Origin: Karstenula rhodostoma CBS 690.94
Lineage: Eukaryota; Ascomycota; Dothideomycetes; Pleosporales; Didymosphaeriaceae
DNA: 64,000 nucleotides
Assembly (NCBI GenBank): GCA_010093485.1
Contig: MU001509.1
Location: 766,481 to 830,480, forward strand
Reading direction: 5' to 3'
The stretch's first letter is position 1, and each line of letters starts with the position of its first letter. The notes under the pieces are model-generated. The model was not told the DNA's origin, searched no databases, and saw only the letters and a list, made by a program, of their open reading frames with translations. Positions 1-13,062 of this stretch are shown here, in pieces. The position numbers and the translations under genes were made by a program.

Positions 1-3000
1 GAGCGCGCCGGGCGGAACCGTCAGGGAAGCTGCTGCAGTGGGTACCGCGTGGCAATGAGACGGGATGATTATGTGCATATTTGCCTGGCTTTGGGAGATG
101 CTGACGGCGCCGGTGATAACTTAATTGTGACTCCAAAGTAAGATGCGCGCGGATGTGACGCGAGGGTGTGTGCTACGTGGGGAGCATAGTCCTGAGCAGT
201 GCGCGTCAGTGCAGCGTCGCGATCAAAAGTCGTAGAGAAAGAGCTTCTTCTACGATGCGAAATGTAAGGTGGATTGCGAACGGGTTGAGTCTGTGCGCGT
301 AAAAGCTGGGAGGCACCCAAGGCGACTCGTTTTGGGGCCCAAAAGCCCAGTCCAAGAGCAGGATCCTTGAGGAGCCGGACGAGACGATCTCCCGCAGTCG
401 CTACGATGTGGGGACCTTGCGCTGTGCGCTGGAACTCCAAGATGTTCTTTGCATCTGATGTGGCCTTTTGCAACGCTTCCCGAGCTGGATGAAATATCTT
501 GCTTAGGTGTGGTTTTGTGGTGCATCCAGGATAGGCAACTTCTGAGAGTGGCAATAATTGCTACATTGCCCAGGCGATAGCGATAAGAGTCTTGTTTCAG
601 GTCAAAGACTACAACGGTTTCATACCGCCAGATTCGAGTGAAGGAAGCAGGAACGGCGGATCACCTGACGGCGACGGTTACCAGGTCTCACTATCAGACA
701 GTCGAGGCCAGTACAGGCTCAGTGAAGACCTCATCGTGCATAGAAGAGTTGCCACCGGAAGAATTGTCTCGATGGCAACGTCGCAATGTTTCAGACTGAG
801 ATGACGGTTCAGTTATGTGTATGCGTCGGAGTTGGGGGCAGCTGCAAGTCCGAAACGGTTTGTTCTGTGAGATGCAGGGGGTGAAGGGATACTCGGTGTT
901 GCTTCAGATGGACTCAGCACGGCGGTGTTTGGCAGCGGGCACTGTGTATGCACGGCTAAGGACACGGGGCATGTCAAACGTAGTGTTGAGGTACGGCGCG
1001 AGGCATGCGGCTTACTCGTGCACTGACGATGGGGTCACGTCACACTTGAGCGAGGTGCAGAAGCTAGCAGTAGAGATGTTGGTGTGAGGTGAGGTTGAGA
1101 TGCATTAGCGCGGAGGTGTGCGTGGTGGGTGCTGCACCAGCGTTGAAGAAGCAAGCATCGTGACCAAAGGAGCAGGCGATGGTCGAGGATGAGGTGGATT
1201 TCGGGACGTGAGCGCCTCAGGCAGGACGAAGAGAGTGCTGACGTGAGATGGGTCCTGCGGCAAGCGCTCCACGTTGTCAGGTATCGGGCCGCTGAAGCTG
1301 GCACCCCTGGCACATGGCAACGGCGTCGAGTCGTGCAGCGTCAGGATATCCCGTTCATATCTCATCAATAACCATCCTTGACGAGCACTAAGCCTTGCGA
1401 GAAGTGGGGATGCGAGTCTAGAGTCTGCTGCAGACGGATTGCGGCCCAGGGACGGCGGACGAGGGAGACGGCACCTAGCACGAGGAACGTAGGCGTGGCA
1501 GCCGCGTAAAAGCTTGTCGCAAGGCGCGTGTCGAGGTGGAATGGACTTGGCACTTGCAGGGCTGCAGCTATGGCGGATGTTTGCCTAGTTGCCTTGCACG
1601 GATATAGCGAGGCGCACACGGCGCTGAGGGTGAGGGTGTAGCGTCAGCCTTTGCAGGTTTGAAGCGGTTCACGGACTTGCAGGGAGCAGGGTCCACGTGA
1701 TTGGCCAGTATTCATAGGCGCGCAGGATTCGTGCCTTCCCGGCCTAGCGAGCGAGACGGCGGGCGAGGCTGAGGCAATGGGCGCGTAGAGGGAGCGAGGC
1801 GGGGAGGCATACCGGCGATATCGGATTCGGGTGCTGCCAGTGGCTTGTTGTTTGTGCTTTCTGCGGTTCTGCGGCACGACGAGAGGAGAGGACGAGTTGC
1901 TCATTTCTCCGAAGGCGCATGACGGGAGGAGGATGAACAAAACCCAGCGCCTTCGATCTGCCTGCCGATAGCCGCCTTCCACGCCCTCGACCCGGTGCCG
2001 TCCCGCCGCGAGACACGGTCGCGCCCCGTCGTCGAAGAAGGGTGGTGACGTGGGCGGGCCGCCGTGGGCATGCCGAGAGCCGGCGGCGGCGCTCGAGGAG
2101 ATGGTCGCCGCAGCTGGTTGATGGTGACTGCTCTGCTTGGTGGTGTGGGAGTGTTGTCCATCGCGCCTACCTTGCACCTGGAACAATTCCTAGCATGCCA
2201 ATCCATGCCAATCCACGCCAATCCCCCCTCGCGCAGTAACGGAAGCTACGAAGCTACACCCATCATCCCATCATCCCATCATCCCATCATCCCATCATCC
2301 CATCATCATCAACCGGCGGACTGTGCACACGTCGCGTAGGGCGCTCCACGACGGTACCTGCTCCACACACGCTCGCTTTCTCTCCAGCGTCCACCGCCCG
2401 AATTGCCATTTTCGCTCTCTGGCCTCGACGACCTGGCACGTGCCTGCCGTGCAGTTATGGCCACGTCTCAGACCTGTCCATCTCCCACGTCATGTTGATT
2501 GCAGTCTCAGTCATGCCTCCACCACGACATGCAGCCTCGAGCATCAAGACTTTAGATGCCCGTCAATGGTGCTCGCTGCTCAGCTATCACGCGGCTAATC
2601 TATATCCTGGCCGCCGCCTTGCCCGCGCAGTGGTGCTCACGACGTCAGCCTCAGAGATTCGAGAAGGAAACACTGCAGACACTGTCCAGCGAACCCCGAA
2701 ACCCGACCATTTGCAACGTCCAGGGTCGACGATCGTCGTCCCCACAAGCCTGTAGCGCTCCTTCGAATCTACCCAGACCTGAGCTCGAAACCCCACTTGC
2801 CCAGATACAGCAAACGATTTGAATTGGCCCGTGACTTGCCATGAAGACTCAAGACTTCGCTAGAGGCATCGTCTGTGCGACCGTCGATCGAACTAGCAAC
2901 GCTAAATGGCGTGTTCTGCGCATGTCGACAATCGACAGACGCGCTTCGACTGGGGCCTCTTCCACGCTGGCTATGCTGCCACTGCACCCAGTACGCGCCC

Positions 3001-5028
3001 GCCGTTGTGCTCAACGGCATGCAGACGCCTCGGGCAAAGCAGCGGCACTGTCCATTTTACCCTGCACTCCGACACACGGCAGCCCGCGCTCTCGGTTGCG
3101 GAAAAACATGGCCGGCAAGTCAAACTTGCTTGTCGGAATCCCGACCGTTTGGAACGCCATGGGCTGACACGGAGGTGATGGAGGCTGGAAGGGAATGCGA
3201 GCATCACGTGCCAGCCTTACCGCTTTCGATCCCAGCTCGCACGCCGATTGTGCAATGTCACGTTTCCCGCTACGCTGCCACTACTGTAACCGCTCATTGT
3301 CTGTATGCACCACGCTCGAGCCTCAAAAACCGGTGAGGCTCGACTCCCGCGACATGCCCAAGTGCAAAAGCCGTCTCTCTCACCATCTCTACGCTCGCCT
3401 CCCTAGCCAGGTCCTCCCATCTCCTGGTGCCGTTTGACTTCTCCGCGGACACAGCGCCGTTGTCTTTCGGGTCCAGGGCGGGCAGCGTACGCTAAAACGC
3501 GCTTGAGCGGGAGCTCAAGCTTTCCAATCTCGACTGCGCTAGGACTGCAAGGCCCCCCGTCACAGATGGCTCCGCGGCCCAGGCTGGGCTGTGAGGTTGT
3601 CCGTGTGGAGATTTGCTACCTCTTGGCGACCAAGGAAGGGCACAGGGCCTATTAATGGCCGCATCCTACGTGCGGAGACACGACCCCCCGGTGCTTACGG
3701 ACAGAGAGCCCGTCACGTCGCTCATGACATTCCTCGGCGAACGAATGAGCGTGCATAATGATCTCTGATGCATGTCTTGCTCCATACATTCGCCGTCCAT
3801 CAAAGACGGCGAGACTGAAGACGGCGACTGCGAGCTCTGCTGTGTCTCCATCCCCGCAGCTACACATCTGCCGTCTTACTACTCAACGAACCCACCAATA
3901 GACGCGCTCGTGTCAAGCATCCACGCGGTATCAGCCCAAGGTATGCAGGGGCAGCAGCCCGCACCAGACAAGCGGTCCCCCGACGCATCGCGACGTAGGT
4001 TTTGGTGTCGCCCGCTGCACGTCCTGCTTCGATGCTTTCCACCCATTACCAGCATCCGCGATGCGGTCATCGGCGTCCTTGCACGACGCTTTGGGGAATG
4101 TTGTCATCCTCCGGCGGTAAGCGGTAGACGGGTGGTGTGGTGCACAGGAAGGCTGAGCCCGTCGGCTGTCCAGTGTCCGCTATTTTCGGAATGGCACCTT
4201 TCCTCCTCCATCACCCACGCGCTCCCAAGCCACGCCTCTCTTAGTAACATCGAGCAACGGCTCGAGCTGGTATGAAGCGTGGAACGGTCCGCCGCCTGGC
4301 GTTGGCACCGCCCAGCAGCGCGCCGACCAGTGCAGGGGCATCTCACCCCAAATTTGGTGCGCGGACGCCTCCTTGTCCTCTGCGGCTGCTGGAACGGTTC
4401 GGTTGCACGCCTCAAGCCATGCCCGTGGGCTCAAGCTTTCCCAGGCTATCCTGGGATCGTCTAGCAGTGTCATGAGAGCTCCGCCGCGGTGCAATTGGCG
4501 ATCCTTGCCATTCTACCCTGGCCATACCCTCCCAGCGACAAGCGTTAGGGCGACTGGGACCTGCATCTCATCTTCTGCCTTTCCACAAAGCGTTGCCTCC
4601 GTGCTCTACCTCGTGTGTTTCCACCATTGTGCTTGGCTCCCAGGCAGGCACAGCCCGCAGATATTTACAGTTCCCCTCCACAACGCTGCGCCCGCGTTCT
4701 CTGTACCTACGTTTCTGAACCCCGATTTGGAACGGCACTGGTCCCGAACCCAGATAGACTGCCATACCTCTGGTGACTGCCCTGGTCCACTGCCGCCTTT
4801 AATCTTCGCTCCGTCCTCCGAGTCCGCCTGGCTCTTCCATGTCTAATCCGCCGCGCCATTTCAAGACATGATCACTGGCCTATAGCCATCTGCACTACCA
4901 GATCTGGACCCATCGCCGCTACAACCTCTGAGCCCTACCGTTTCCGAGTCCCCACTTGAGGCTCTGATCCTTCCCGCCCCTTCCCCTCCTCGCAGGATAG
5001 ATATATACCTCCTTCGCCTCTGTCAGCG
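1..5028. other. Gene-poor left flank
   Basis: No reading frame here shows a recognisable domain, a credible intron structure or sustained coding-like composition. The open frames are short and overlap on both strands. The only clear structure is an octanucleotide microsatellite at 2261-2310. The last few hundred bases are C/T-rich, as expected for the promoter and leader of the transcription factor that starts at 5029. A TATA-like run lies at 5001-5007, but it is only about 22 nt from the ATG, too close to be a confident TATA box. Confidence 0.5.
2261..2310. repeat. (CATCATCC)n microsatellite
   Basis: Five perfect copies of the 8-bp unit CATCATCC, followed by CATCATCATC. It lies in non-coding sequence. 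Confidence 0.95.
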
Positions 5029-8000
5029 ATGTCAGACCCTAGTGAGACAAGCGGCCGCCCCTCGGCTCCCTCTATTCAACAACCTGAAAGCACCATCCCA
5101 CCTCTAACAACACCTCGACGCTATCGAAAACCCTCGCACTTGTCGGATGAACGCATTGGAGTCACCAACCCTACAGCATCTCGTCGTCCAGGAAATAGCA
5201 AACAGACGACGAACCCAACCCGCGGGGACAGCTCCACCATGCAGAGGTCTGCCAGCCCGACGCAGATGTCGCCCGACAGCTCAGTCCACTACACCAGGAC
5301 TGGCCGCATCAGTAAAGCGAAGAAGGGCTTGAAGGTCCACCACTGCGACTGCGGACGGGTAAGTACTGTTCAGCTGTTCGGTTCAACACGATACGACACT
5401 ACGCCGCGCTCACGCGCAGCCCTATCGTATACAACGCCCCTCCCACAACGCCGCAACCCACCCGTTCCACATGACCACAACTAACATCTCGTCTAGTCAT
5501 ACACCAGAGCTGAGCACCTGAGGTAGGTCGAAATTATCATCTCGTGAACATCCAGCTGATCCAAATAGGCGACACCAACGAAACCATGCACAGGACGCAC
5601 TGCGATGCGACTGGCCGGACTGTGGAAAGCCATTCTACAGACTCGATCTTCTGCAGCGCCACCAAGAGCGACAGTATGTATAACACTTCGTTTACCGGGC
5701 TTGCAGATATTAACCAGTCCTAGCAACGACCCCGGGAGAGCAGAGTCTCCCCAGATGTACAGTCCAGCCAGCACCGCAGACCCAGAACCCCAAGTCTCTG
5801 CTCCTGTGAACTTGCCTGCTCCAGTTGCCACAACGGTCCCCGCAAATGATTCATACTATGCGCAGCCGGTGTCTCCGATGCCCGTATCCGCTGCAGATGC
5901 AAGGTATACATCCAATCCGTTTCGTACTCCTCGTCTTCCTTCTTCTGCGATCCGTCAATCTTTTCATTCTTCTCCTACTTCCACTTTCAGTCCCAGTTTC
6001 CAGTGAGTTTTGACGAAACATTGATATCATTGCTTTCCTTTCCTTCTTCGTGCTAAGCTGCAAAGCTTTGTGGCCAGGATGCTGATTGTTCCTCCTCAGC
6101 CACTCCAAGAGGGCTTACAACGCTCCTCGTCAGAACCCGGGGCCTGTTTCCGTACCTGTTGATGGAGGCATGCAGAATGGCATCACTTGGACCGACCCTT
6201 TTGGCCATTCGCCCCACTACACCTCGTCCTCGAGCGATTACCCCTCGCCTATCCCCAGCGGGCAAGACTACGCGAGCAACATGTTTGCCAACCCCCCGTA
6301 CGGACCTGGTCCCAACCGCACGCGCAACTCATCCAACGCTTCTTACACTGAGGCTCCATGGGGTTATCCTTCGAGGTCCCCAACATCGGCGACGTCCACC
6401 ATGGCATACACGTGGAACTCTAACGAGAAGAGCCCCGTTCCATCCCACCCAGTGTACATGCACACCTCCTATCCGATGACGAGCATGCCGATGCCGGCGG
6501 GCGTGGACCCGATGACGGGATTTGGGCATTTCGGGCCCAAGACGATGGTGCAGAGAGACGAAGAAGAACAGACGTTCCTCTTCCCTGAACAACCCTACGG
6601 TATGGGCCAACTCGTACACACATATCCATTTGAACAATATCTGAACAATTACTGGAGATTCTTTCACGCCGCCTACCCTCTCGTTCATCGAGCTACCTTT
6701 GAGAGCATAGGGCAGCCGCCGATGCTTCACGCTGCCATGATCGCCATTGGCGGACAATATTCCGACGATGCCAGCGTCAAGCGCAAGTCACGCATACTCC
6801 ACGACCGGTGCATGAGATTGCTTGACAAGGTAAGACCTCGAATGTGCCATCTGAAACCCGCTGACGCTGCGCAGAGAGAACTCGATGGTATGCCCGAGCC
6901 AGAGCGTGTGTGCGACTGGCAAGCATTGTTTCTTGTTGAGGTCATGTCGCAGTACCGTGCGCGCCGCACGGCGATGAGATTGTCTTCGCGGTTCGAGACG
7001 CTATACCAGAAGGTAATATCACTCACTGCTCCTTCGATCATGGTCTGACAGTGACCAGCTTTGCAACAGCTTTCGGGAAGTGACCTCGAATATCGTCGAC
7101 AATGTCTCCGCGCTTGTCCAGCCGGAGAATGCTACCTACGCGCGCTGGACACAGTGGATTGAGCTGTCCACCCAACAGCGCCTTCTCCTCTGCTGCTATA
7201 TCCTTGAGTACCAGCAAGCCACTCTCCTGGCTCGCAACTCACTGCAATCGTCAATCAACTGCCAGGGACTGGACTTGCCATTGCCGGCTCATTCAGAGCT
7301 CTGGGACGCATCTACTCCCTCCGACTGGGCCATGGCCGCCCAGCAAAACCCACATCAACTAACATATGTATTCCAAGTTGCTCCGGAAGCCATGCAGACT
7401 TTTGATACTTTCCAATCCTCTCTCATTATCGCAGCCTACTACAATCACTTCAACAACCCGACACCATACCTTGCTCCAGCGAACTTCCAGCATCTCGACC
7501 ACCTCCTCGATAACTCCGCGGTCACCAAACATCAACTCCTCACAGCGAAACTCCTGCAGGTCGTTCCCATCCGCGCCTTGCTTGCAATTTCTGGCGAAAC
7601 CTGGATCCTGTCAGAGAAAACGTCGTTGCCGCAGATATCCGCAGGCTACAGGACAACTCTCCGATCGTGGATCAGTGGACTATGGACCGACGGAGCTGAC
7701 CTTCAGGGACAGTCTGCCAAGGATGCTCTCAAGCTCGCTATTGAGATTGTCCAACATGCCATGACGGCACAGACGCAAACCCTCCGACTCGAATTGGGTG
7801 CAGACCTGGGTCTCTACTTTGCAGCGCTCACCATCTGGGCTGCTACCGTTGCGGCAAACACCCGCATCAATGCGCCGCAGTCAGTTCAGCCTCATCGCTT
7901 CCAAAGCCACTCCCCTCTGCCGACCAGCTACCCTTCCACGCCAACTCACTATTCGATGAACACCACTGGTACGCCCCATGCTGTGGGATTGGGCTTGACT

Positions 8001-8369
8001 TCTCACCCAGCAACCTCTCCGGTCCCTCCCTCGACATCCGCACCAAGCATGCACTACTCTGAACTCACCATGCTCTCCATCAACTTCCTCAGTACTGCAC
8101 TAGTAGAGCTCGACTTCCTGGGCGTAGTGCATCAGTGGCCGCGCGACGTAGCAGAGTGGAAACATGGCTGTGCCGCCATGCTGCGCTGGGTGAAGATGCG
8201 GCTCAGGGGTGGAGCTACAGAGGGCAGGGACAGCGTGTCATCAACCCTCAACGTCGGTAGCCGCAATGGCGACGGCTTTGGCGGCGACGGTTTCGGCCAA
8301 CTGCTCGACGGTGTCATCTGCGCCTTGGAGAAGATCTTGATTCGGGGGTGGGATGTCTGGGGCTTTTAG
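5029..8369 (+). CDS. C2H2 zinc-finger transcription factor with fungal-specific regulatory domain
   Basis: Predicted nuclear DNA-binding regulator of 972 aa. Exons: 5029-5358, 5497-5522, 5569-5673, 5724-6002, 6100-6829, 6875-7012, 7059-8369. All junctions are GT..AG and all phases agree. Exons 1-4 assemble two adjacent C2H2 fingers at about residues 107-158. The first has unusually close cysteines (C-D-C, then GRSYTRAEHLRRHQRNH); the second is CDWPDCGKPFYRLDLLQRHQERH-like. A Ser/Pro/Tyr-rich linker follows. A Fungal_trans-type (PF04082-like) region begins near residue 420 (FEQYLNNYWRFFHAAYPLVH). The start is the first ATG of an open frame leading into the fingers. The architecture resembles fungal AmdX/Klf1-type regulators; target genes cannot be inferred. 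The 45-nt fifth intron is at the short end for fungi. Confidence 0.9.
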
Positions 8370-9110
8370 GCTCCCTTCCCCACGACAGTCGCACCAAGTC
8401 GACCTTTCTTTTCAGCGTTGCATCTTGGCACGCTTTTCTTTTTTCGCGCCTTTCGCTTCTCTGCGCTTCGCATCCTTTTTCGCGCTTTTCTTTCTCACTT
8501 TCGCTTTACCGCTACTGTTGGATAGTGCATCGGCATAGCGTGGGTCTCAAAACGGCATATACGGCATGATATGGCATGACGGAAACGACGGATGATGGAT
8601 TTTACGGATACCCTGTTCTTGCTCTTCGCTTTCGCGTTCGCTTTCGCGTTTGTTTTCGCGTTTGTTTTCGCTTTCGCTTGCTTTTTTCCCCACTACCCTG
8701 TACTACTACCATTACTACTGCATTTGTGCTGCGTTGTGCTGCGTTGCATTTCTTCTACGGCTGCCCGTTACGTTGCGTTACGCTTTCTATCCCCAATCTA
8801 TCTTGCGAGGCCTCTGCATTCTCGGCGAGGTCCTCTCTGTTTTTTTATTTATATTCGAACATGCACTCTGTATCACCATGGTGTGGCTACGTCGGTTCTT
8901 GTTGTGACGCTTTTGCTTGGTTGTTGCATGGCACAGCGATGGTTCTGGTTTCTGGTGTCGAGCCGTTGTGCTCCGCCCCCCACGATGTGAATACCTATAC
9001 ATAGACGCACTGCCCCCCCCGCGCGTGGGCTGAAAATACAGGTGGCTGTACAGTTGGAGAAGATATTACAGTAATGCAATGATGTGCTGTGCGTGTGCAG
9101 AGTCTATTTG
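8370..9110. other. 3' flank with pyrimidine-rich simple repeats
   Basis: Downstream of the transcription factor. 8622-8690 is a degenerate TTTCGCG/TTTCGTT repeat. It gives Phe/Ala repeats in a forward frame, but there is no start context or domain to support a gene, so it is more likely 3' UTR or intergenic sequence. Confidence 0.5.
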
Positions 9111-9947
9111 GACACAACTTCCCTCCCCGCGAACTCCATCCTACGCGGCGAACCGGCGCGTCGTTCCCCCGGCTCCCGGCCCTCCCATACCGCATCCAGG
9201 CCGTGCTCAACCCCATCCCATCCCGCTCTCCCCATATCTACCTACCGCTGCTACCGCATCGCGTCTCAGCCCTGACTGACTGACTCGAACAACCTCTCCA
9301 CTCCCCCCGCGAGCTAGCTAGCCAGCCCATCGCAGCGCACTCCAGCGGCATCTCCCTCGCGAAACGCGAGATAGGCATCGGAGCTCCCGACGTCGTTCGC
9401 GGGTGAGATGGGCTGGTGGGTGTCAGACGGAGGTGAGCGCGGCAGCGGCTCGGGGGTGCCGAGATTGAGGGGAGGCTAGGAACGGGCGGTAAGCGCTACA
9501 TTGCGCGAGGCTGGGCTTGGAGCGATACGGGGATTTGGAGATGGTGGGTGAGTTTCATGGTAGCGGTGTTTCGATGGGTGGGGTGGGGTGGGGTGCGGCT
9601 GTGAAGTGCGGGGAGCATGCCTATGCCTGTTTGATTAGCTAGTCGTCAAGGACAAAAAGTGGAGAATCAAGGCCTCTTGCATGTTTTCGTAGGGCTTTGT
9701 CTTATACAGAGGGTTCTTAACTTAGATATATCGAAATTAAACCTTTAGGTGCACCTTACTACTGTCTGTTTGTGAGGAAAGCTGTGCTTGTGCCTGGAGG
9801 CACACATGTGGCGCATCGGAAAACCATGTACCGAGTGATTTTTCCCTCGAAGTTATGATGCCTGCGGAGAGCAGATCGTGGACTGTGTCGGTGCTGGCGT
9901 GTTTCGATCGTTGTGTGGCGTCTATATCCTGGGAATTTGATGTCGTG

Positions 9948-10700
9948 CTCCTTGGCCGTACTCCTTGCAGTCGCTGCACTGCACCTCGCTTTCGATGCCG
10001 ATGTTGTGATGGACGTTCATCCTCGTCATCCGACGTATCGTCATCTTGCATGGCCACATCCTGGAGGTCCTATGTCGTGTCACCGGTGGTTTCTAGCGGC
10101 TTTCTGCGCCTAGGCTTTGCCGAACGAGGCCATGTTCGGTATGGTATCTTGTGCTTTTCAACCTCGGTCAAGGCTGATGAACTGAACTTATCTGAGACCG
10201 AAAGCGCTTGGGCGAAGGAGGGAACGCGGGCGCGTATTGTTTGGGGTGAGACCGAGGCGCTGCTCGAGTTACTTGTCAAGTCACGCAAGAATTGGTATCG
10301 AGCTTTTCGTTGCTGGAGATGGAGGCGGAGGCACGGCTGGGCCCTGGTGGCGTTCAGTAGTTACATTTGCTCGGACATCGATATTTTGGGTGGAGGGGGA
10401 ATGGGTGCTAGTTACCACCGGACATTACCTGTATGTCTATGTAGCCACATATTTTCCGCAAAGGCCAAGTGTTCTACATTAGCATCAATGTTCAATTGCT
10501 CGTATATTCCAAAAACGATGCCCGTACTTCTTGCAGTTGTTGCATTGCACATTGGGCCGGTTGGTGGGCGCTAGGCACAGTGTCCGCTCTTGTTACAGTT
10601 TGCGATGTATCTAATCAGCACAGTCACGGCCGCCGCAGCCGCCGTTGTAGCAGGCACAGCCCAATCAGATTTGGGACAGTCACGCCTGATGGTCTTGACT
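9948..10700 (-). pseudogene. Decayed gene with CCHC zinc-knuckle remnants
   Basis: Read on the minus strand, this stretch keeps several pieces that look like retroviral-type CCHC knuckles but lie in different frames and between stops. They are CNNCKKYGH (10508-10551), CNKSGHCA (10573-10598), GGRDC (10627-10660) and CSDCKEYGQ (9948-9985). The first and last come from two similar ~30-nt blocks that differ mainly by C-to-T changes, which suggests an internal duplication. No intact reading frame joins them. A degraded CNBP/Gis2-like gene or a retroelement gag fragment would both fit. The call is tentative. Confidence 0.3.
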
Positions 10701-11233
10701 CAGACCGAAGCTGCCGTCACCGTCGCCAAGTTCGGCGTTGTCATTGTAAGTATAGTTGTCCTTGTCCATATGCGCGGTGTCTTGGAGTCTCGGAGTTTTG
10801 CCGCGAAATCTGAGTTTCAATCTTTAACCGCCAATGAGAGCGACAAGCCGAAGTCGCGGCTTGGTCCGTCTATATATCTCAACGCTCCTTGATTTGCTTA
10901 CCCACGGATAGTGCAGGAGCGAGCTGTTGGCGAACAGAAACGTTCACAGAATAGGTGGTGTGCTCGAAAGCCGAGGACATGCTGTAAGATCAGTTCCAAA
11001 TTATATAGGAGTTCAGGCTGTTCGGACATGGGTCAATGATGGTATGGCATGCTCCAGACTCCAATTGATGATGTTTGTCGTCTATCCAAGATTCTTTCTC
11101 CGTACCTTTCCGCATACACCATAGGTGAGCAATCTTTAATCAAAATCCGTCTCGGGTTAGAATTACATGTGAGTCTTACAAATGGAACGTTTGATTGCTT
11201 TTCGTGTAATTGATGTGCCGGGTATTCCCAGAG

Positions 11234-11333
11234 CCACGGTTACACGTGACTCACCCCACCGATCACCCCAACACTCCCTCCTCGCGGGCGCCTCCATATT
11301 GTCTTCCATGACCCCGGGATCCCCACATGATAT
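11234..11333 (+). repeat. Leader repeat, copy 1, ending at an ATG
   Basis: About 100 bp starting ATTCCCAGAGCCACGG and ending GGGATCCCCACATG. It matches copy 2 (to 12418) almost base for base up to the ATG and then diverges. Copy 1 lacks an internal ~15-bp block that copy 2 has. The frame opened by its terminal ATG is short (MICRMC..., 23 aa) and recognised by nothing. It may be a promoter/5' leader remnant or the edge of a dispersed element. Confidence 0.8.
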
Positions 11334-12244
11334 GCCGGATGTGCCAACTGCAGCTTTTCTGTCCAGTGTTTGAAAGGGCGTCGCTGACACCCGCCTGAGT
11401 GGAGTCTACTTGAGGCATGGTGGCATGTGATAGCTGTGACGGGTTTGCTGTATGCGTGCTGCGGTAGTCGCTGCTGGCAGAGAACGGGACTCGGACTGAA
11501 ATATGGCTTCCAGGGGCGTGTTTGACGGTTGTGTGATTGGCTAATTGAGCTGTGCCTCGCGCAACGACTGGACTTTCTGAGGTTCCGACTCGGTGGCCAC
11601 CCAAAGAATTGTCGGTACGTGTGTATTGGCGACACGAGAGAAGATGATGTCAGGAAGGGGTTCCAAAAGATGGCGCTCGATGCACTGCTTGCATGCTGAG
11701 GTGATGAAGTACCTTGGCTCGTCTTTGTAGTGAGCAGTTTTGTGGTCTAGCGCCTCTTCGGAGCCGAAGTTTCGGTGCCTTGCCCTGGTACAGCTACTCT
11801 TTCGGTAATAGAACAAGCGGCAGGGGACCATGAGTTGAGTTGCACACATTATCGTGCAGTTGTACGGCCGATCTCGGAAACTCCGTACGTCGCAGACTCA
11901 TCAGAGGTCGTCGAAGAGATTGGGATGGAGTTGGGATTGACTGAGCTGAGCGTTACGGGCGCGTTGATTGGCACCCCAGGTGCGTATAATGTTATGAGAT
12001 GAAGGCATAGAGTGGCGCATCAATATGCGGGACCGATGTTAACGGTATTTGAGCGTGCGTTGCGCATTGGTGAGGCTGAGCAGCGTCTAAGCTCGGGCAG
12101 CGTTCACGTTGAGCCATGGTATTCTCTGGAAACATGGGTTTTCCAAAAACGGTTCAAGGTAGCGTGATATGACTTCATGACACTAACTTAGGCAGATCAG
12201 TTAGTTGGCGAGTAGTCGTGAGTGGCGATATGTTACCTTTTCAC

Positions 12245-12418
12245 TGTCATGTTGGTGGTTGAGTAGCAGTGTTGGGATGGTTGAGGCGACGATAATCCCA
12301 GAGCCACGGTCACACGTGACTCACCCCACCGATCACCCCAACACTCCCTCCTCCTCGCGGGCGCCTACGGGCAGGGCGCCTCCCTATTGTCTTCCACGAC
12401 TCCGGGATCCCCACATGT
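12245..12418 (+). repeat. Leader repeat, copy 2, ending at an ATG
   Basis: Same leader as copy 1, but its similarity to copy 3 extends further upstream, to about 12245. The proximal part reads ACTCCCTCCTCC, then a GGGCGCCT-type repeat, then CTATTGTCTTCCACGACT and CCGGGATCCCCACATG. The frame after the ATG is 32 aa (MSLSCMGWSQ...), with no similarity to the frames after copies 1 and 3. Confidence 0.8.
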
Positions 12419-13062
12419 CACTGTCATGTATGGGCTGGAGCCAAGCTCCGGCATTTTTCGGTGGTAGTGACTTGTTACAACGGTGTGCATGTCTGGCCGT
12501 ATTGCGCATTTGAATCCCAAGGATCGACAAACCAAGCGTAAAGATGCTCGCACTGTGGCGTTGTTGATATGGTGGTTGTAACTCGACGAGGAGTGGCGCA
12601 GCGCTTATGAACGTTGTGCCGGTAGCGATAAATATGGGGTAGCAACAGTGACAGAATGCTAGCGCAAGATTGAGCCGGTATAGCTTCTTGTTGCTCGTTG
12701 TCGCTTGCTCGCAGGTGTAAAACTTCGTGGCGATGTTGGCATTGTCAAGCAAACCGGTCAAAGAGTTGGCTGAGTGCAAGTGTCGCGGTACAGAAAATAT
12801 CACTGTTCCAGCAAGCAGATTTTGCTTTTGTGGTCGAGCCCCGACGCGCAAAATATTGCACGCCTCAGTGTTTTGATCACTGACCCCTCTCGACCGTTCC
12901 CTTGTGTCCAGCTTGGTATACACCAAGCTGGCCGAAATATTTTGTTCCTCCCACCCACCCCGACTTCATGTCCATGGTTTTAAGTCAAGCAGCAGTCGGC
13001 CTTGGGTTGCCGAGGGAGAACTAATACTCTTCACTGTGTTGATGTTAGTTGGATCTCAACTC

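Noticed and set aside
8592..8990. Plus-strand frame with a Phe/Ala repeat
   Set aside because: Comes from the TTTCGC simple repeat in the 3' flank of the transcription factor; no independent support.
9855..10574. 239-aa plus-strand frame
   Set aside because: No domain, odd Ser/Cys-rich composition, and the opposite strand carries the zinc-knuckle remnants; likely a chance frame.
12384..12926. 180-aa minus-strand frame overlapping leader copy 2
   Set aside because: No recognisable motif, and it reads antisense through the repeat; cannot be supported as a gene.
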